DNA of 64,000 nt, taken from assembly GCA_018340375.1 (NCBI GenBank), contig JAFFJZ010000030.1:2232001-2296000 (forward strand). The letters run 5' to 3'. The first letter of the stretch is position 1; each line of letters starts with the position of its first letter. The notes below the pieces were generated by a model. It ran no database searches. It was not told where the DNA came from and saw only the letters and a program-made list of their open reading frames with translations. Shown in pieces: positions 1 through 10,453 of the stretch. The position numbers were made by a program, and so were the translations under genes. The DNA comes from Gonatopus flavifemur. Taxonomy: Eukaryota > Arthropoda > Insecta > Hymenoptera > Dryinidae.

Positions 1-32
1 ATGACGGTGCTCATCATTGTCAATATGACATA

Positions 33-432
33 CCCAGCAAAAAATATCGGATTGAAATTCAAGAATTTGAATTCAAATTTTGGAGTTATGGAATTGATTT
101 TACAGAAATTCTATTCACCTCCATTCTTACCTATTCTACAGTCAAATCGTATTCCAAATCTGCAATTTAAATTCAATTTTTCCAATGTAAAATTTAGAAT
201 AACAACTTCTATATAGCCAATGAATTACCTTTACGATATTGAATAAAAGATTTTCATTTATGTTGGGAGAATTCAATACACAATAGCAACTGGAATTCAT
301 ACATGATATTGAAATCTGAATATTTCAATTTTTTTCTGTTCATATGTATTCTTTTTTTGGAGAATTCGAATTGGAAAGAATTGAAAAGAATAGGGAATTC
401 CTATTCTTTTCTATTCCAGATGTTTTACTGGG
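33..432. mobile_element. TA-flanked MITE-like element
   Basis: The ends are short inverted repeats: CCCAGCAAAA on the left and the reverse complement of CCCAGTAAAA on the right. TA dinucleotides flank them at 31-32 and 433-434. The interior is AT-rich with many GAATTC words and no convincing gene. A TA target duplication fits a non-autonomous Tc1/mariner-type element, but the matching ends are short, so this is tentative. Confidence 0.35.
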
Positions 433-512
433 TAGTGAAATATAATGTCAGTGGTGTCCATTTTTAGAGTGAAAGTGATCTTTTGAACAAAGCATTATTA
501 CATACGCAAGTA

Positions 513-1826
513 CGAGGTGTGTTCAAAAAGTAAGGTGACTTTTCAAATTTCGCGGGCAACGTACTTTCGACTATCGATTTTTTTTGTTTTGTTATGTTGG
601 CACACTCTTCCCGAACATCTGTACCAAGTTCCAAGTGTATAGCATTTTTTGTTTGGTTGTGAGAGGCGTAAAGGTTATAAGTGTTTTGCGTGCTCGGCGA
701 TTTCTTGCTATCGAAAAAGATGGATCAAAGGATTTGCATCAAATTTTGTGTAAAAAATAAAATAAAGTGCTCCGAAACACTTGAAATGTTGAAACTGTTC
801 TGCATACGGTGAAACTGTTCTGAGTAAAAAAAATGTTTACAAGTGGTACAAACTCTTCCAAGATGGCCGGGAAGATGCCAATGACGAGCCTCGCTCTGGA
901 CGCCCAAGCACGTCAACAACTGATGAAAACGTTCAAGCAGTGAAGAAAATTGTTTTGGAAAATCGTCGAATCACTATCAGAGAAGTTGCTGAGGATGTTG
1001 GTTTATCGCTTGGCTCGTGCCATGAAATTTTTTCTAACGTTTTGGGCATGAGACGTGTGTCAGCGAAGTTTGTTCCGAAATTGCTAAATTTTGACCAAGG
1101 GAAACGTCGCATGAGCATCGCTCAAGAACTGTTGAATGACGTCAACGACGACCCAGATTCACTCAAAAGGGTCATAACTGGTGACGAATCATGGGTATAT
1201 GGTTATGATGTCGAAACCAAAGTCCAATCGTCCCAATGGAAGACCCCAGATGAGCCAAGACCGAAAAAAGCACGCCAAGTTCGATCAAATGTCAAAGTTT
1301 TGCTCACTGTTTTCTTCGATTACCATGGCGTGGTGCATCAGGAGTTCTTACCATATGGTCGTACGGTCAATAAACAGTATTATCTTGAAGTTATGCGCCG
1401 TTTGCGAGAAGCAATACGAAGAAAACGTCCAGAATTGTGGAAAAATAATTCATGGCTTTTGCATCACGATAATGCCCCTGCTCACTCATCTTTGCTTGTG
1501 AGAGATTTTTTGGCCAAAAACAACACCACAATCATGCCTCAGCAACCATATTCACCGGATTTGGCCCCATGTGACTTTTTCTTGTTCCCAAAACTAAAGA
1601 GACCTATTTTGCAACGATTGAAGAGATAAAGACTGCATCGCTGGAAGAGCTCAAGGCTATACCGAAAAGTGCTTATGAGAAGTGCTTTGAGGATTGGAAA
1701 AACCGTTGGCATAAGTGTATTGTATCTGAGGGGGATTACTCTGAAGGGGACAACATAAATATTGATAAATAAATAAATATTTTTTCTTAAAAATACAAAG
1801 TCACCTTACTTTTTGAACACACCTCT
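513..1826 (+). mobile_element. mariner transposon, decayed
   Basis: A 1314 bp element with ~29 bp terminal inverted repeats. The left end reads GAGGTGTGTTCAAAAAGTAA and the right end is its reverse complement near 1797-1826. TA target duplications lie at 511-512 and 1827-1828. Length, TIR size, TA target and the transposase it encodes all fit the mariner family. The transposase is frameshifted, so this copy cannot mobilise itself. It inserted next to, and perhaps into, an older LINE fragment that starts directly to its right. Confidence 0.93.
720..1772 (+). pseudogene. mariner transposase, frameshifted
   Basis: A DD34D mariner transposase in three broken pieces. The likely start codon at 720 opens a frame that ends at a TGA near 810. 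Homology resumes in another frame from about 850 through 1629, with the helix-turn-helix region, ITGDESW (first catalytic Asp), HHDNAPAH (second) and YSPDLAPCD (third, after 34 intervening residues). A small deletion near 1600-1620 removes the usual residues after FPKLKRP. The C-terminal part (ending NINIDK) then continues in a third frame to the stop at 1770-1772. At least two frame disruptions make it non-functional. All three catalytic aspartates survive, so decay is fairly recent. Confidence 0.92.
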
Positions 1827-1828
1827 TA

Positions 1829-2150
1829 TACACAGACTTTTTCAACTCCAGTCTTTTCTCTACTACTGTTCTGAGTACCGAAATTGCTTTACGCGTTTCC
1901 CTATTTTTCCTAAAACCGAACTGATTTTCTGCTAATCTACTCTCTATTTTATTTTCTATCCTCCTGTATATAATTTTTGTCAGTATTTTCGAGGCATGTC
2001 AAGTTGAATTGATCGTTCTGTAGTTCTCACATTTGTCTGCTCCTTGTTTTTTCGGAATGACGACATTTTTATCCTTTTGGAAATTTTTCGGTACTTCTCC
2101 ATTCTCGTACATATCTCTGACTAATTCAAACAGTGTATTCAAACAGATAA
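1829..2150 (-). pseudogene. non-LTR retrotransposon reverse transcriptase fragment
   Basis: The minus strand encodes recognisable early reverse-transcriptase motifs of a LINE. In order they are a VPKNFQKDKNVVIPK-like segment, CENYRTIN, KILTKIIYRRIE, and ENQFGFRKNRETRKAI. The frame contains a stop or frameshift after the RTIN motif. The downstream catalytic YADD region is absent because the fragment ends at the right TIR of the mariner. I could not find its continuation left of the mariner, so this is a truncated relic. The LINE clade is not decided. Confidence 0.75.
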
Positions 2151-2214
2151 ATTCCGCGTTCGATAACGTGTAGGGCTGAGTTCAAATTATCATATCCCCC
2201 AAACAAAAAATGGG

Positions 2215-3559
2215 CACACTTTGAAATTTATACATTTTCCCACGTGTGCTGAGGATGCCGTTTTCACATCTCGCAGATGTTCACGAGGATACCTGAAGGA
2301 TACCTCGAATGATAACCACGCACGGATATCGAATACACATGAACTTGTGGATATCGATTCCGGACATTGAATAGGTATTGAAACGATACCGTATATCGAT
2401 GTATAGACGAGATGGGATTATTCAACGAAATATAACCCTGCTGACGGTTATGTATTATAAACAATAACTAAAATGGTCCTGAAAGTAATTTTATAACGTA
2501 TCCTACTACTATTCGAAATCCCGATTAAAATATAACAACTTTTGGCGTATTCCAACGTCATTGGCGATGAATGTTTCTTTGATAGCAATTTGAGAAGAAA
2601 TGTACGACTATAATTTTTGTAGATTTGGCTATTCAAATTTTGAATCATACAATGGTCTCGATGATGTATAATAACCGTTTTGATGGATTTGCACATAACC
2701 TACTCATTATCGTTTGTGGTTTTTGATTGCCTGATGAGATTGATTACAATCTGATCTCACCGATTTGCACTGGAAGTGGAATTGATAAGTATCCACACAG
2801 GGTAGAAGTTCAAAAAGAATTCTAACAAATTCATCAATAATTCTTCGAATCCCCATTGAATCCTTCATGAACTCTTTCTAAACTAGTGTATTGTATGGGT
2901 AACTCCGTTTGGTTGGAACTTCAATTAACTTTAAGGAATTCCTAATCACTCCAAATGATAACACGTTGTGAACAAAGGAATTGAATATACTCAACGCGTA
3001 TGTAATGAATTCCTAAAAACATACAATTCAAACACCCTCATCAATCTCATCAGACAATCAAAGACCACAAACGATAATGAGTAGGTTATGTGCAAATCCA
3101 TCAAAATGGTTATTATATATCATCGAGACCATTGTATGATTCAAAATTTGAATAGCCAAATCTACAAAAATTATAGTCGTACATTTCTTCTCAAATTGCT
3201 ATTAAAGAAACATTCATCGCCAATGACGTTGGAATACGCCAAAAGTTGTTATATTTTAATCGGGATTTCGAATAGTTGTAGGATACGTTATAAAATTACT
3301 TTGAGGACTATTTTAGTTATTGTTTATAATACATAACCGTCAGCAGGGTTATATTTCGTTGAATAATCCCATCTCGTCTATACATCGATATACGGTATCG
3401 TTTCAATACCTATTCAATGTCCGGAATCGATATCCACAAGTTCATGTGTATTCGATATCCGTGCGTGGTTATCATTCGAGGTATCCTTCAGGTATCCTCG
3501 TGAACATCTGCGAGATGTTAAAACGGCATCTTTAGCACACGTGGGTTGTTTAAAGTGTG
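2215..3559. mobile_element. foldback element with ~530 bp arms
   Basis: Two long inverted arms, about 2215-2745 and 3040-3559, are nearly identical in reverse complement. Each begins CACACTTT, then CCACGTGTGCT, and runs to a shared inner edge ending in TACTCATTATCG... on the left. The ~290 bp loop (2746-3039) holds what looks like a separate small repeat (near 2800-2935) of the Cxx-CAGCAC hairpin type. Both arms show the same short open frames (82 and 66-71 codons), but these simply mirror the repeat and carry no known domain. No target duplication was recognised. Confidence 0.85.
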
Positions 3560-4060
3560 AACAGTTTTTATGAATTTTGCTTTCCCGTTAGAGGGAAGCT
3601 TTGTGATCGTTTTCGGGGACCGAGAATTTTTTGGCCTTCAAACTCAAAATCTTTTAGGCCAAAATGTTCCTCCAAACTCGAGGAAAATTTTGAGGACAAA
3701 AATTTTTAAAAAATTGTGATTTTACGAACGCCCATATCTCCGTTTCCCATTATCCGATTGTGATGAAACATATACCACGTTCTGAGTATGATCCACTAGT
3801 GGTCCCATATGACTCTCATCCCAATCTGTTGGGAACTGTGGAAAATTCTTTTTTGTGATTTGCTTTTTTTGGCCATATTTCGAAAGCATGCCTCCCCTAT
3901 GTTTGTATCATCCAAATGCCATGAAACTTGGAGCATGATCAGTTTACGGGGGGTTAGTTGTACGGTGTAAATTCCAAACAAACCGGAATTGAGGAAAGAA
4001 AATGGCAAGCACTGAGCTTCGAAACCAAATTTGGACAGGATACATAAAAATATAAAAATA
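3560..4060. other. intergenic, no gene seen
   Basis: AT-rich sequence with poly-T runs and no open frame of known family. Phrases such as ACGAACGCCCATATCTCCG look like transposon-internal non-coding sequence. I see no terminal repeats that would delimit it. Confidence 0.4.
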
Positions 4061-4069
4061 GTAATAGGC

Positions 4070-4255
4070 TTGTACTGATAAACCAGTACTGAGGACTCAA
4101 TACCGGCCAGGTACTAACCCAGTACTGGCCCTGCACTGATTGCGAATAATGGCATCAGCACTCAATCCCCAGTACTGAAAAGCGTTATCATTCCAGACAA
4201 ATGCCAGTACCCTACCAGTCTTGGCTAGTACTGGTGCAGTACTGCGCCTGTTGTA
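4070..4255. repeat. cluster of CAGTACTG palindromes
   Basis: The 8 bp palindrome CAGTACTG or close variants occurs at least five times in under 200 bp (near 4082, 4121, 4171, 4228 and 4238). Related CCAGTACC and GGTACT words lie between them. GC content is higher than in the flanks. The pattern suggests a small hairpin element built from one palindromic word. Exact termini are unclear. Confidence 0.55.
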
Positions 4256-4466
4256 AATTTCTGGTTGGGTAGAAGGAATAGCCATGTGAATTTCATCCAA
4301 TTCGATTCAGTACATTCAAAAATATAATGAATTGAAAAAGGAATTTTTTTTATCAATAATGCTTGCAGTTTTTCAATACGAGATGGGAACGGGGGGGGGG
4401 GCGTTTCCTGTGAAGGAGCTGATGACATCAAAAGGCAAAAAATAACAATAAAATTGTCTTATTTAC

Positions 4467-6058
4467 TTGACAATCCGTTTCTCCTCCAGGTGGATAAGCG
4501 CAAAAAAGATTCTTTGTTGGAGTTATGGTCAGTATTTCGGCGCATGTATCCTGACTTATCAACAGCATTTTCTTTTTTTTCAAAATTTTATGTCGAATAC
4601 TCTTCGGTGCCTTGATGGAGCCCCATCCGAACAAATCTGCAAGGGTGTTCATTTTAGGAGGAGAATCCGGAATGACCGTCGGTTTCAGTTGTTGGTTAAA
4701 TACCACAGGTTTCGCCATCTGAGAATGAAAATGAATTATTATACATCGGATGTCGATATTTGTTGATATTAATTCCAATTACCTTTACAACACCGATGTC
4801 CCAGAATGGTGCATATCCGAATAGTGTAGAAGAAGCGTAATGAGGATGAATAATCATTTCGGTAACATTATTCAATTCCTTTTCAAAACGTAAACCTGTT
4901 AAACTCATTTGTACCGGTTTTGATGTTTTTTTGGCGAATTTTTCCAATTCCATAAGGCACTTAGCTGTTGTAACAGCATAATACTTGTCTATCATTACAG
5001 CTCCACAAAAGTGACGATCATTTGCCTTTAATGAACATATTAAGGGAGATGCTTCGGTATGCTCTTCATTGGCCTCGTGAGTAATGTATTTAGGTCTGAC
5101 AGCTATAATGACTGAAGAAAACATCTAACATTATTGATATTCACTTCTTAACAGGCAAACAAAAAGACACGTTACACGTCTTTGTACATTACATATAGGA
5201 AGGAATGAAATGAGCAATTTATCAATTCGAATATTTTTTACAAAACATAATGTTTTCAAACACTTCCCCACTGGGACAAAACACCCATCGATGGGGTTCG
5301 TTCCCTCGACGTAAAATTTGGGTGGATCGTTGATATTCACGTTCTTTGAAGTTTCAGATGCAATTGTTCAAGAAATTTTATCTTAGAACATGCTTTGAAC
5401 ACTTTTTCTCGATAGAATTTGATTCTTCAGGATATTCTGAGGGATAAACCACTCTAAAATCACCGACACAACACTGTAAACTGAAGTGTGTTAAAATTGA
5501 CTACAAGAACACGGATAAACCGTGTACAATAACACTGCTCATCCGTGTTTACACACATTATCCGTGTTCTTGTAGTCAATTTTAACACACTTCAGTTTGC
5601 AGTGGACGTTTAGTATTACACGAACGTTATGCCTTGATTTTTTCGTTATCGATAACTAAAATCTTTTTTATGAGCCTGTTGAAATGGTTCAATCGACAGT
5701 TACACTGGAATTGAGCAGGCAAGAGCTCCGTTCACTTGAACACTATCTACAAATTTTTAATTATGAAAAAATCATGATTTGAGAGTGGTTTGCCCCTCGG
5801 GATATTTCATGTCATCAATATCGAACATTGATATTATAAAAAAATTCCTCCGAATAAAACAATGAACGATTTTGAATTAAATATCGCATACGATAAGAAA
5901 ATGTATAAATCTGTGCATACAATGATGGATACAAAATTGGTGGAATTTAAAAAATTTGAGGATGATAATGACTTTAAACGTATTAACTCACCCTTAACTG
6001 TAATAATCAATACAAAAAAGCGTAAAGTGCAATGAAGAAGTGGAATTTGTCGAGCCAT
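4467..6058 (-). CDS. trypsin-like serine protease homolog, three exons seen
   Basis: A chymotrypsin-fold (S1) protein split by introns. Exon 1 (6058-5992) encodes MARQIPLLHCTLRFFVLIIT, a hydrophobic signal peptide, and ends at a GTGAGT donor in phase 1. Exon 2 (5111-4783) follows a TTCTTCAG acceptor in the matching phase and contains HFCGAVMID, TAKC and DIGVVK, ending at a GTAATT donor. Exon 3 (4718-4467) begins after TTCTCAG in phase 0 with MAKPVVF and carries GWGS and CAYPPGGETDCQ, ending at GTAAAT. The usual AHC catalytic histidine is a lysine here (AKC), while the aspartate of the DIGVVK motif is present. That points to a secreted, non-catalytic serine protease homolog. The exon with the GDSGG serine motif is not found within 4.4 kb downstream. 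It lies beyond the left edge or is lost. Confidence 0.8.
5472..5604. mobile_element. hairpin MITE in protease intron
   Basis: A 133 bp near-perfect hairpin. The left arm starts CACTGTAAACTGAAGTGTGT and the right arm ends in its near reverse complement, CACTTCAGTTTGCAGTG. Arms are ~47 bp with a ~39 bp loop. CACTG ends suggest a Tc1/mariner- or Chapaev-like MITE. It lies in the intron between exons 1 and 2 of the protease homolog. Confidence 0.75.
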
Positions 6059-6287
6059 GATTATTACGCTTTCCTACTTGGAGTGATGAATCAATGAGTT
6101 GAACAAGTTGAATATTACCGTAATATATCAACATATATGGGTCAAAATATCTTAATGCAGTTGAATGCGTTTCATTCCCTGCACGCTTCATTGATTAACC
6201 TTTCATTCTTTCATATAAATTTGATAAATATCATGCACTTCATTTCATTTCAGATGCATGTCTTTTTGATTCGAAACAATTACACAA

Positions 6288-6422
6288 CCCGTACAGCACC
6301 GGACATTTCTACGTTGCCTCCACGTGGAATCTCCGTTCATCCACGTTCCATCCACGTCCACCATTTATTCAAGTGGAGTACACGGAGATGCGGCGTAGAA
6401 ATCGGTAGATGTGCTGTTAAGG
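6288..6422. mobile_element. MITE with CCCGTACAGCAC end
   Basis: The left end is CCCGTACAGCACCGG and the right end is GATGTGCTGTTAAGG. The arms pair imperfectly through TTTCTACG / CGTAGAAAT and CCACGTGG / CCGTGTA. It shares the CCCAxACAGCAC terminal motif seen at 22046, 32047, 35090, 40659 and 53061. Confidence 0.5.
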
Positions 6423-7685
6423 AATATACAGGACAACGAAAACAATTTTTTTTCTCTATTTCCTGAGGTTTCAAAACTGATTCGGAGTGTTTTGAGTGTG
6501 CTAAATATGAAAATAATATCACATTTCATGGATTGACTCGAGTTTTATCGTTTTTATGCATAATTCTTGTATATAATCTACATAATTGATAAATTTTTCA
6601 TATAAAAAAATGACAAAAAGAAGAGTTAATTTATAAAATCCAACATTATTCTTGTATTCAGCACATCATAATCATTTCGAATCGGTTTCCGAATCTCGAG
6701 AAACAAGATACTTGTTGACTAGTGTTACTTGATGCAGTAAGTCCTGTAGAAAATGCCAGAGAAATCCGAACTTGCAAAGGCGGTTATGTGTTTATTCAAT
6801 TATTGTGAGTTCTCTTTTTTTATATTGCGGAGTGCATCGCGAAGGTTTCTTATGTTATGCGCGTAGCTAAAAATTTTTGATTGGAAAAAACAGAAAATAA
6901 TGGAGATTATATGTTACAGAATTCATTCCAAAGAGATTCTATTTCTGTTTATCCCACTTTATCTCACAGTGGAATCTTATTCCAAATTTATGATTCCATT
7001 CCAATTTTTCTAATGTGAAATCCAGAATACAACCTCTAAGATAAAAATGAATACTGTATTCCAACAATCCAGGTGGGAATCCAGGCACCTATTCGAAATC
7101 CCCATAGGGAGGCTGGAAATGCAGGTAGGCCTTCTGGAAATCAATGATGAAAATTTTCTGTTCATAAAATCATGGAATTTACGTGGGAAACCTTGGAATT
7201 TATACTGAGAAAAAAAACAATGATAAAATTTACATTTTGCAGAGTCAATATTTAGATGATTTCAAAAATAGTTCAAGCTATCATACTTGAAGTTGATTTT
7301 ACAACAACAAATGTGAGATATATTTTAAGAATTATTGACAACAAAACACTACACCCACATACTTTTGCAAGTTCGAAATTTGCAATGCAAAGTTGAAGAA
7401 ATGGGCAGTCTGATTTGGAACAGGGGGTGGTCCGAGTTGAAACCAACGTTTCCATTCAGAGTATTCATCACCGTTTTCGATTTTCAGCCATAGTTAATGA
7501 GGAATATTTCAAAGATTTTTTAAGGAAACTTTGGGGAATTGAAGAGTCTTTTCAGCGGCATATAATACATGACGATCGGTTAACATTGCGAAGTTTAATG
7601 CAATAAGAAAAAAAAGGTGGTCCGACTTAGGCCATTCTCCCCTAATATGTGTCTGAGCAGTCTAGATTATAAATACACCCAGTAA
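6423..7685. other. intergenic, no gene seen
   Basis: About 1.2 kb of AT-rich DNA upstream of the protease signal-peptide exon. Short open frames exist (for example near 7415-7606) but none resembles a known family or has splice support. A promoter for the protease homolog would lie just right of 6058, but I could not single out a convincing TATA or initiator. Confidence 0.35.
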
Positions 7686-7689
7686 TTCT

Positions 7690-7845
7690 GCGTATCTTGA
7701 AGACATCTGAGAGATATCCCACTGAAGATATGTTCAAGATATCCTTTAAAGATATCGTAAAGACATCTCATCAAATATACCCTCGAACTAGGTCTTGAAG
7801 AGATATTTTAAAGAGATCTAAAAGATATCTTACCGAACACTCAGA
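7690..7845. repeat. AAGATATCTT palindrome cluster 1
   Basis: Short degenerate direct and inverted copies of AGATATC / AAGATATCTT occur every 15-30 bp. The same word forms clusters near 8985-9255, 22725-22910 and 39020-39240. There is no coding potential. Confidence 0.6.
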
Positions 7846-7970
7846 GAAATTCTTATAATAATTGCAACCAAAACGTCTCAACTCAATATTGTCAATGACA
7901 GCTACTATAAGTCTGATTGTTCAATCAAGAAATTAAAGTTGATATAATCAAGCTTGTTTTCGTACTCTGG

Positions 7971-8230
7971 TAGAAATGTGAATCGGCCCGTTCCGGGCCC
8001 CGGTCAGGCCCTAGTTAAAAAGGTCTGGGTTTGGACAGGGCCTGAGATGGGCCACTTTTCAATCGGGGAGATTTCTACCCGGGTAAGGATGCGTGAGTTG
8101 AAGTTCTCAATATTGCCGCTCCAGCATGTATGTACCATGGGGCCCAGCATGGGCTCCATCCTGCTAATATGGGTCCAAGACTGGGCCACAGTGGGCCAGA
8201 GTTCATACACGCTAGGCCGTTTTAAATTGT
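7971..8230. repeat. GC-rich TGGGCC palindrome cluster
   Basis: A GC-rich island in AT-rich flanks with repeated GGGCC / TGGGCC / GGCCC words. The left part (7971-8077) is bounded by inverted GGTAGAAAT and ATTTCTACC, so part of it may be a ~107 bp MITE. Open frames on both strands here are by-products of the GC-rich repeats. Confidence 0.4.
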
Positions 8231-8494
8231 GCAATTCAGATTATCGGGAGTCTAAAGGCTAAAATGATTTTGAATGCGTATTTCCCTCCACAATAGCAGT
8301 GCTATCTTCAAAAGACATTTACTCCAATGCGTAGGAGCGTAGTAATAAGTATTGATATAGGTCATGAATTAGAATCAAACGATTTAATTTCCCCAGTCGA
8401 CATTGCGATGAAGGGGGATGAAATGTTAAAAAAGAGTTTTTCGGAGATATTCATAAATATTCAGAAAAATTTTCAGTGGAAAAACGTGCCCGAT

Positions 8495-8710
8495 AAGTGA
8501 GAGTTTTTCAGAATTTTTCAGAAATTTTCAAAGTTTTTCAAGGTTTTTCAGAGTTTGGAAAAATTTGTATAGGTTTTCAAAGTTTTTCAGATTGTTTTAG
8601 GTCTTTTCAGTGTTTTTCAGAGTTCTTCAGTGAGATTTCAAGTTTTGCAGTGAAATTCAGGGAAATTTTCAGAGATTTTCAGAGAAACTTTTTTCACCAG
8701 GGCTTTTCAA
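8495..8710. repeat. degenerate TTTTTCAG tandem repeat
   Basis: Roughly twenty imperfect copies of a 10-11 bp unit, TTTTTCAGAG with variants such as TTTTCAAAG. It is a simple low-complexity tandem repeat. The open frame through it (F-rich and S-rich) is not a gene. Confidence 0.75.
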
Positions 8711-8984
8711 CTTTGTTCATATGCCTTTTGTGAATTATCACGCGGGTTATCATTTCGTACGAATTTACAAATCAATTCACCCAGGATTTATAAATTATCC
8801 TATTATAGTGTAGCTTACTATTAAAAAAGAGTTGTGAAAAATATTTTTGTTTACTAAAAATCAAGTAATTTCGATCCTAACCTCTGGTTACATCATACAA
8901 TAAAAATTAGTTGTAGTAAAAGAAAAAGTTGAGACGTTGTTTCACTAATTTTCTTAGACAATGGCAACTAATACTTTCTCTCAG

Positions 8985-9255
8985 AGGAGATATCTTTGAG
9001 ACATCCCACATAACAATTTTGGATCACTCTTTTGGATCATTCTGAAAGATATCTTAAAGAATCCGAAAAGATGTCTTATGAAACACCAAAAGGTATCTTT
9101 TGGAAGTCTTCATGCGAGATTTCTTGAAGTTTTCTGAAGGTATCTTTTAGAATTCTTAAAGATATCTTCCGTAAGATATCTTAAAGATGTCTTTAGGTGT
9201 TTCATAAGACATCTTTTAGAATTCTTCAAGATATCTTTTAGAATGTTCCGGAAGA
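8985..9255. repeat. AAGATATCTT palindrome cluster 2, inverted
   Basis: A dense cluster of AAGATATCTT and AAGATGTCTT words with overall dyad symmetry. AAGATGTCTTATGAAACACC near 9069 is mirrored by GGTGTTTCATAAGACATCTT near 9195. It may be a foldback MITE whose arms are themselves repeats. Confidence 0.6.
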
Positions 9256-9489
9256 ATTCCTAGCGAATATACTAGAATATAATAGAATACGAGTACTAGC
9301 GGCCGTGACATTAGCCAAAAATAATGCAATATTCTACTTAAATTCAAATATCAAAGGTTGTTAATTTTCATTGCGAGATCGCGATGAAAAACTGAGTTGT
9401 TTTTGAGAAATTCATGGAAAATTGTGTTTTATGATGAAATTACGACAAGAAAGGAACAAATATTTTTTTTGAATGAATACTCTGTCGTA

Positions 9490-9620
9490 TCCTGGTAAAA
9501 ACGAAGTGTAACAAAATACATTTGCGATGCATTCCACGGCGCGAAACACCACTCCGGGTACATTCGGATGAACCTCGCATTGCACTGTAACTACAGTGTA
9601 AGACTTTATTTTCACCAGGG
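9490..9620. mobile_element. MITE with CCCTGGTGAAA end
   Basis: The right end TTTTCACCAGGG pairs with the left end CCTGGTAAAAA over ~130 bp. The same terminal motif bounds elements at 28748-29162 and 31734-31873 and occurs singly near 8693 and 47412. It is a recurring short element family. Confidence 0.5.
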
Positions 9621-10372
9621 TAACCACATCTTATTGTGAATGTACGAAGAAACGCAATAGAAAATAATGATATGAAAATTATATAAAAAACATTGTTGAT
9701 AGCATACGATTTAAAACCTTGAAACTGAAATATCATACGTTACGCTTCAATTTAGATTTCGTACAAATAAAATGTGTTATAAAATATTCTTGCTCCATTG
9801 TACTGAAATAACGAATTTTCATTCCGATTATGCCACTCTCTTACTATGCATAATCAATTACCACTCATGTCTATAGACAGATCAAATATTGTGCAAATTT
9901 GGACTGGTTAACCAATTTTTCACGGTTAATTAGAACATTTATAATCTGCTCAGATAAGTTATGTTCCACTTGTTGACAATTTTCATACATAAAATGAATC
10001 TTTGGGATTATATTCCATTTATCACGAATTGAAGACTGCATTATTTTCCAAGCATTTCATCCGTTTTTGTGATAAATAAAAGTGGAGATTGAAGACTAGT
10101 TCCCTTCCGAAGTTTGCCAAGTTTCTCCTCAATTTTCAAGAGTTGAAATTGAGGATACCCTGGAAAAATTTTCTACTAATCCTAGTAACTTCCCTAGAGA
10201 AAAAAAATGAAATGATGAAATAAGCAGCGTGATTTCAGTAACAGAATAAATGGTCATTGCCTTCCGAGATTTTCAAATGCACATGTATAGGGTAATGGTG
10301 ATCCCACTGCGTACCTCTGTAAAATTACCATGGGAGCAGGGTAAGTGCTCATTGCCCTTGAGGATTTGTTAA
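9621..10372. other. intergenic, left flank of piggyBac-like element
   Basis: AT-rich sequence with no supported gene. It ends at the TTAA (10369-10372) that forms the left target site of the large piggyBac-like element. Confidence 0.4.
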
Positions 10373-10410
10373 CCTTTAGAGGACGGGACTGGTCCCAAAA
10401 GGGACCACCC
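10373..10410 (+). repeat. left TIR and internal palindrome of piggyBac-like element
   Basis: The tip CCTTTAGAGGACGGG is followed by ACTGGTCCC AAAA GGGACCAC, which contains the palindromes GGGACTGGTCCC and GGTCCCAAAAGGGACC. These are likely transposase-binding sequence, by analogy with piggyBac. Confidence 0.8.
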
Positions 10411-10453
10411 GGGGAAAGAGGATTTTGAGTGTTTTTCAAGGGTGAATTTTTGT

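Noticed and set aside
2264..3535. Mirrored 66-82 codon ORFs on opposite strands
   Set aside because: They are the two arms of the foldback element read from each side, and they have no protein homology.
3560..4440. Missing GDSGG exon of the protease homolog
   Set aside because: Both frames and plausible AG sites on the minus strand were read. No GDSGG-like coding sequence was found here or further left in the window.
8497..8733. 78-codon ORF rich in phenylalanine and serine
   Set aside because: It is entirely within the TTTTTCAG tandem repeat.
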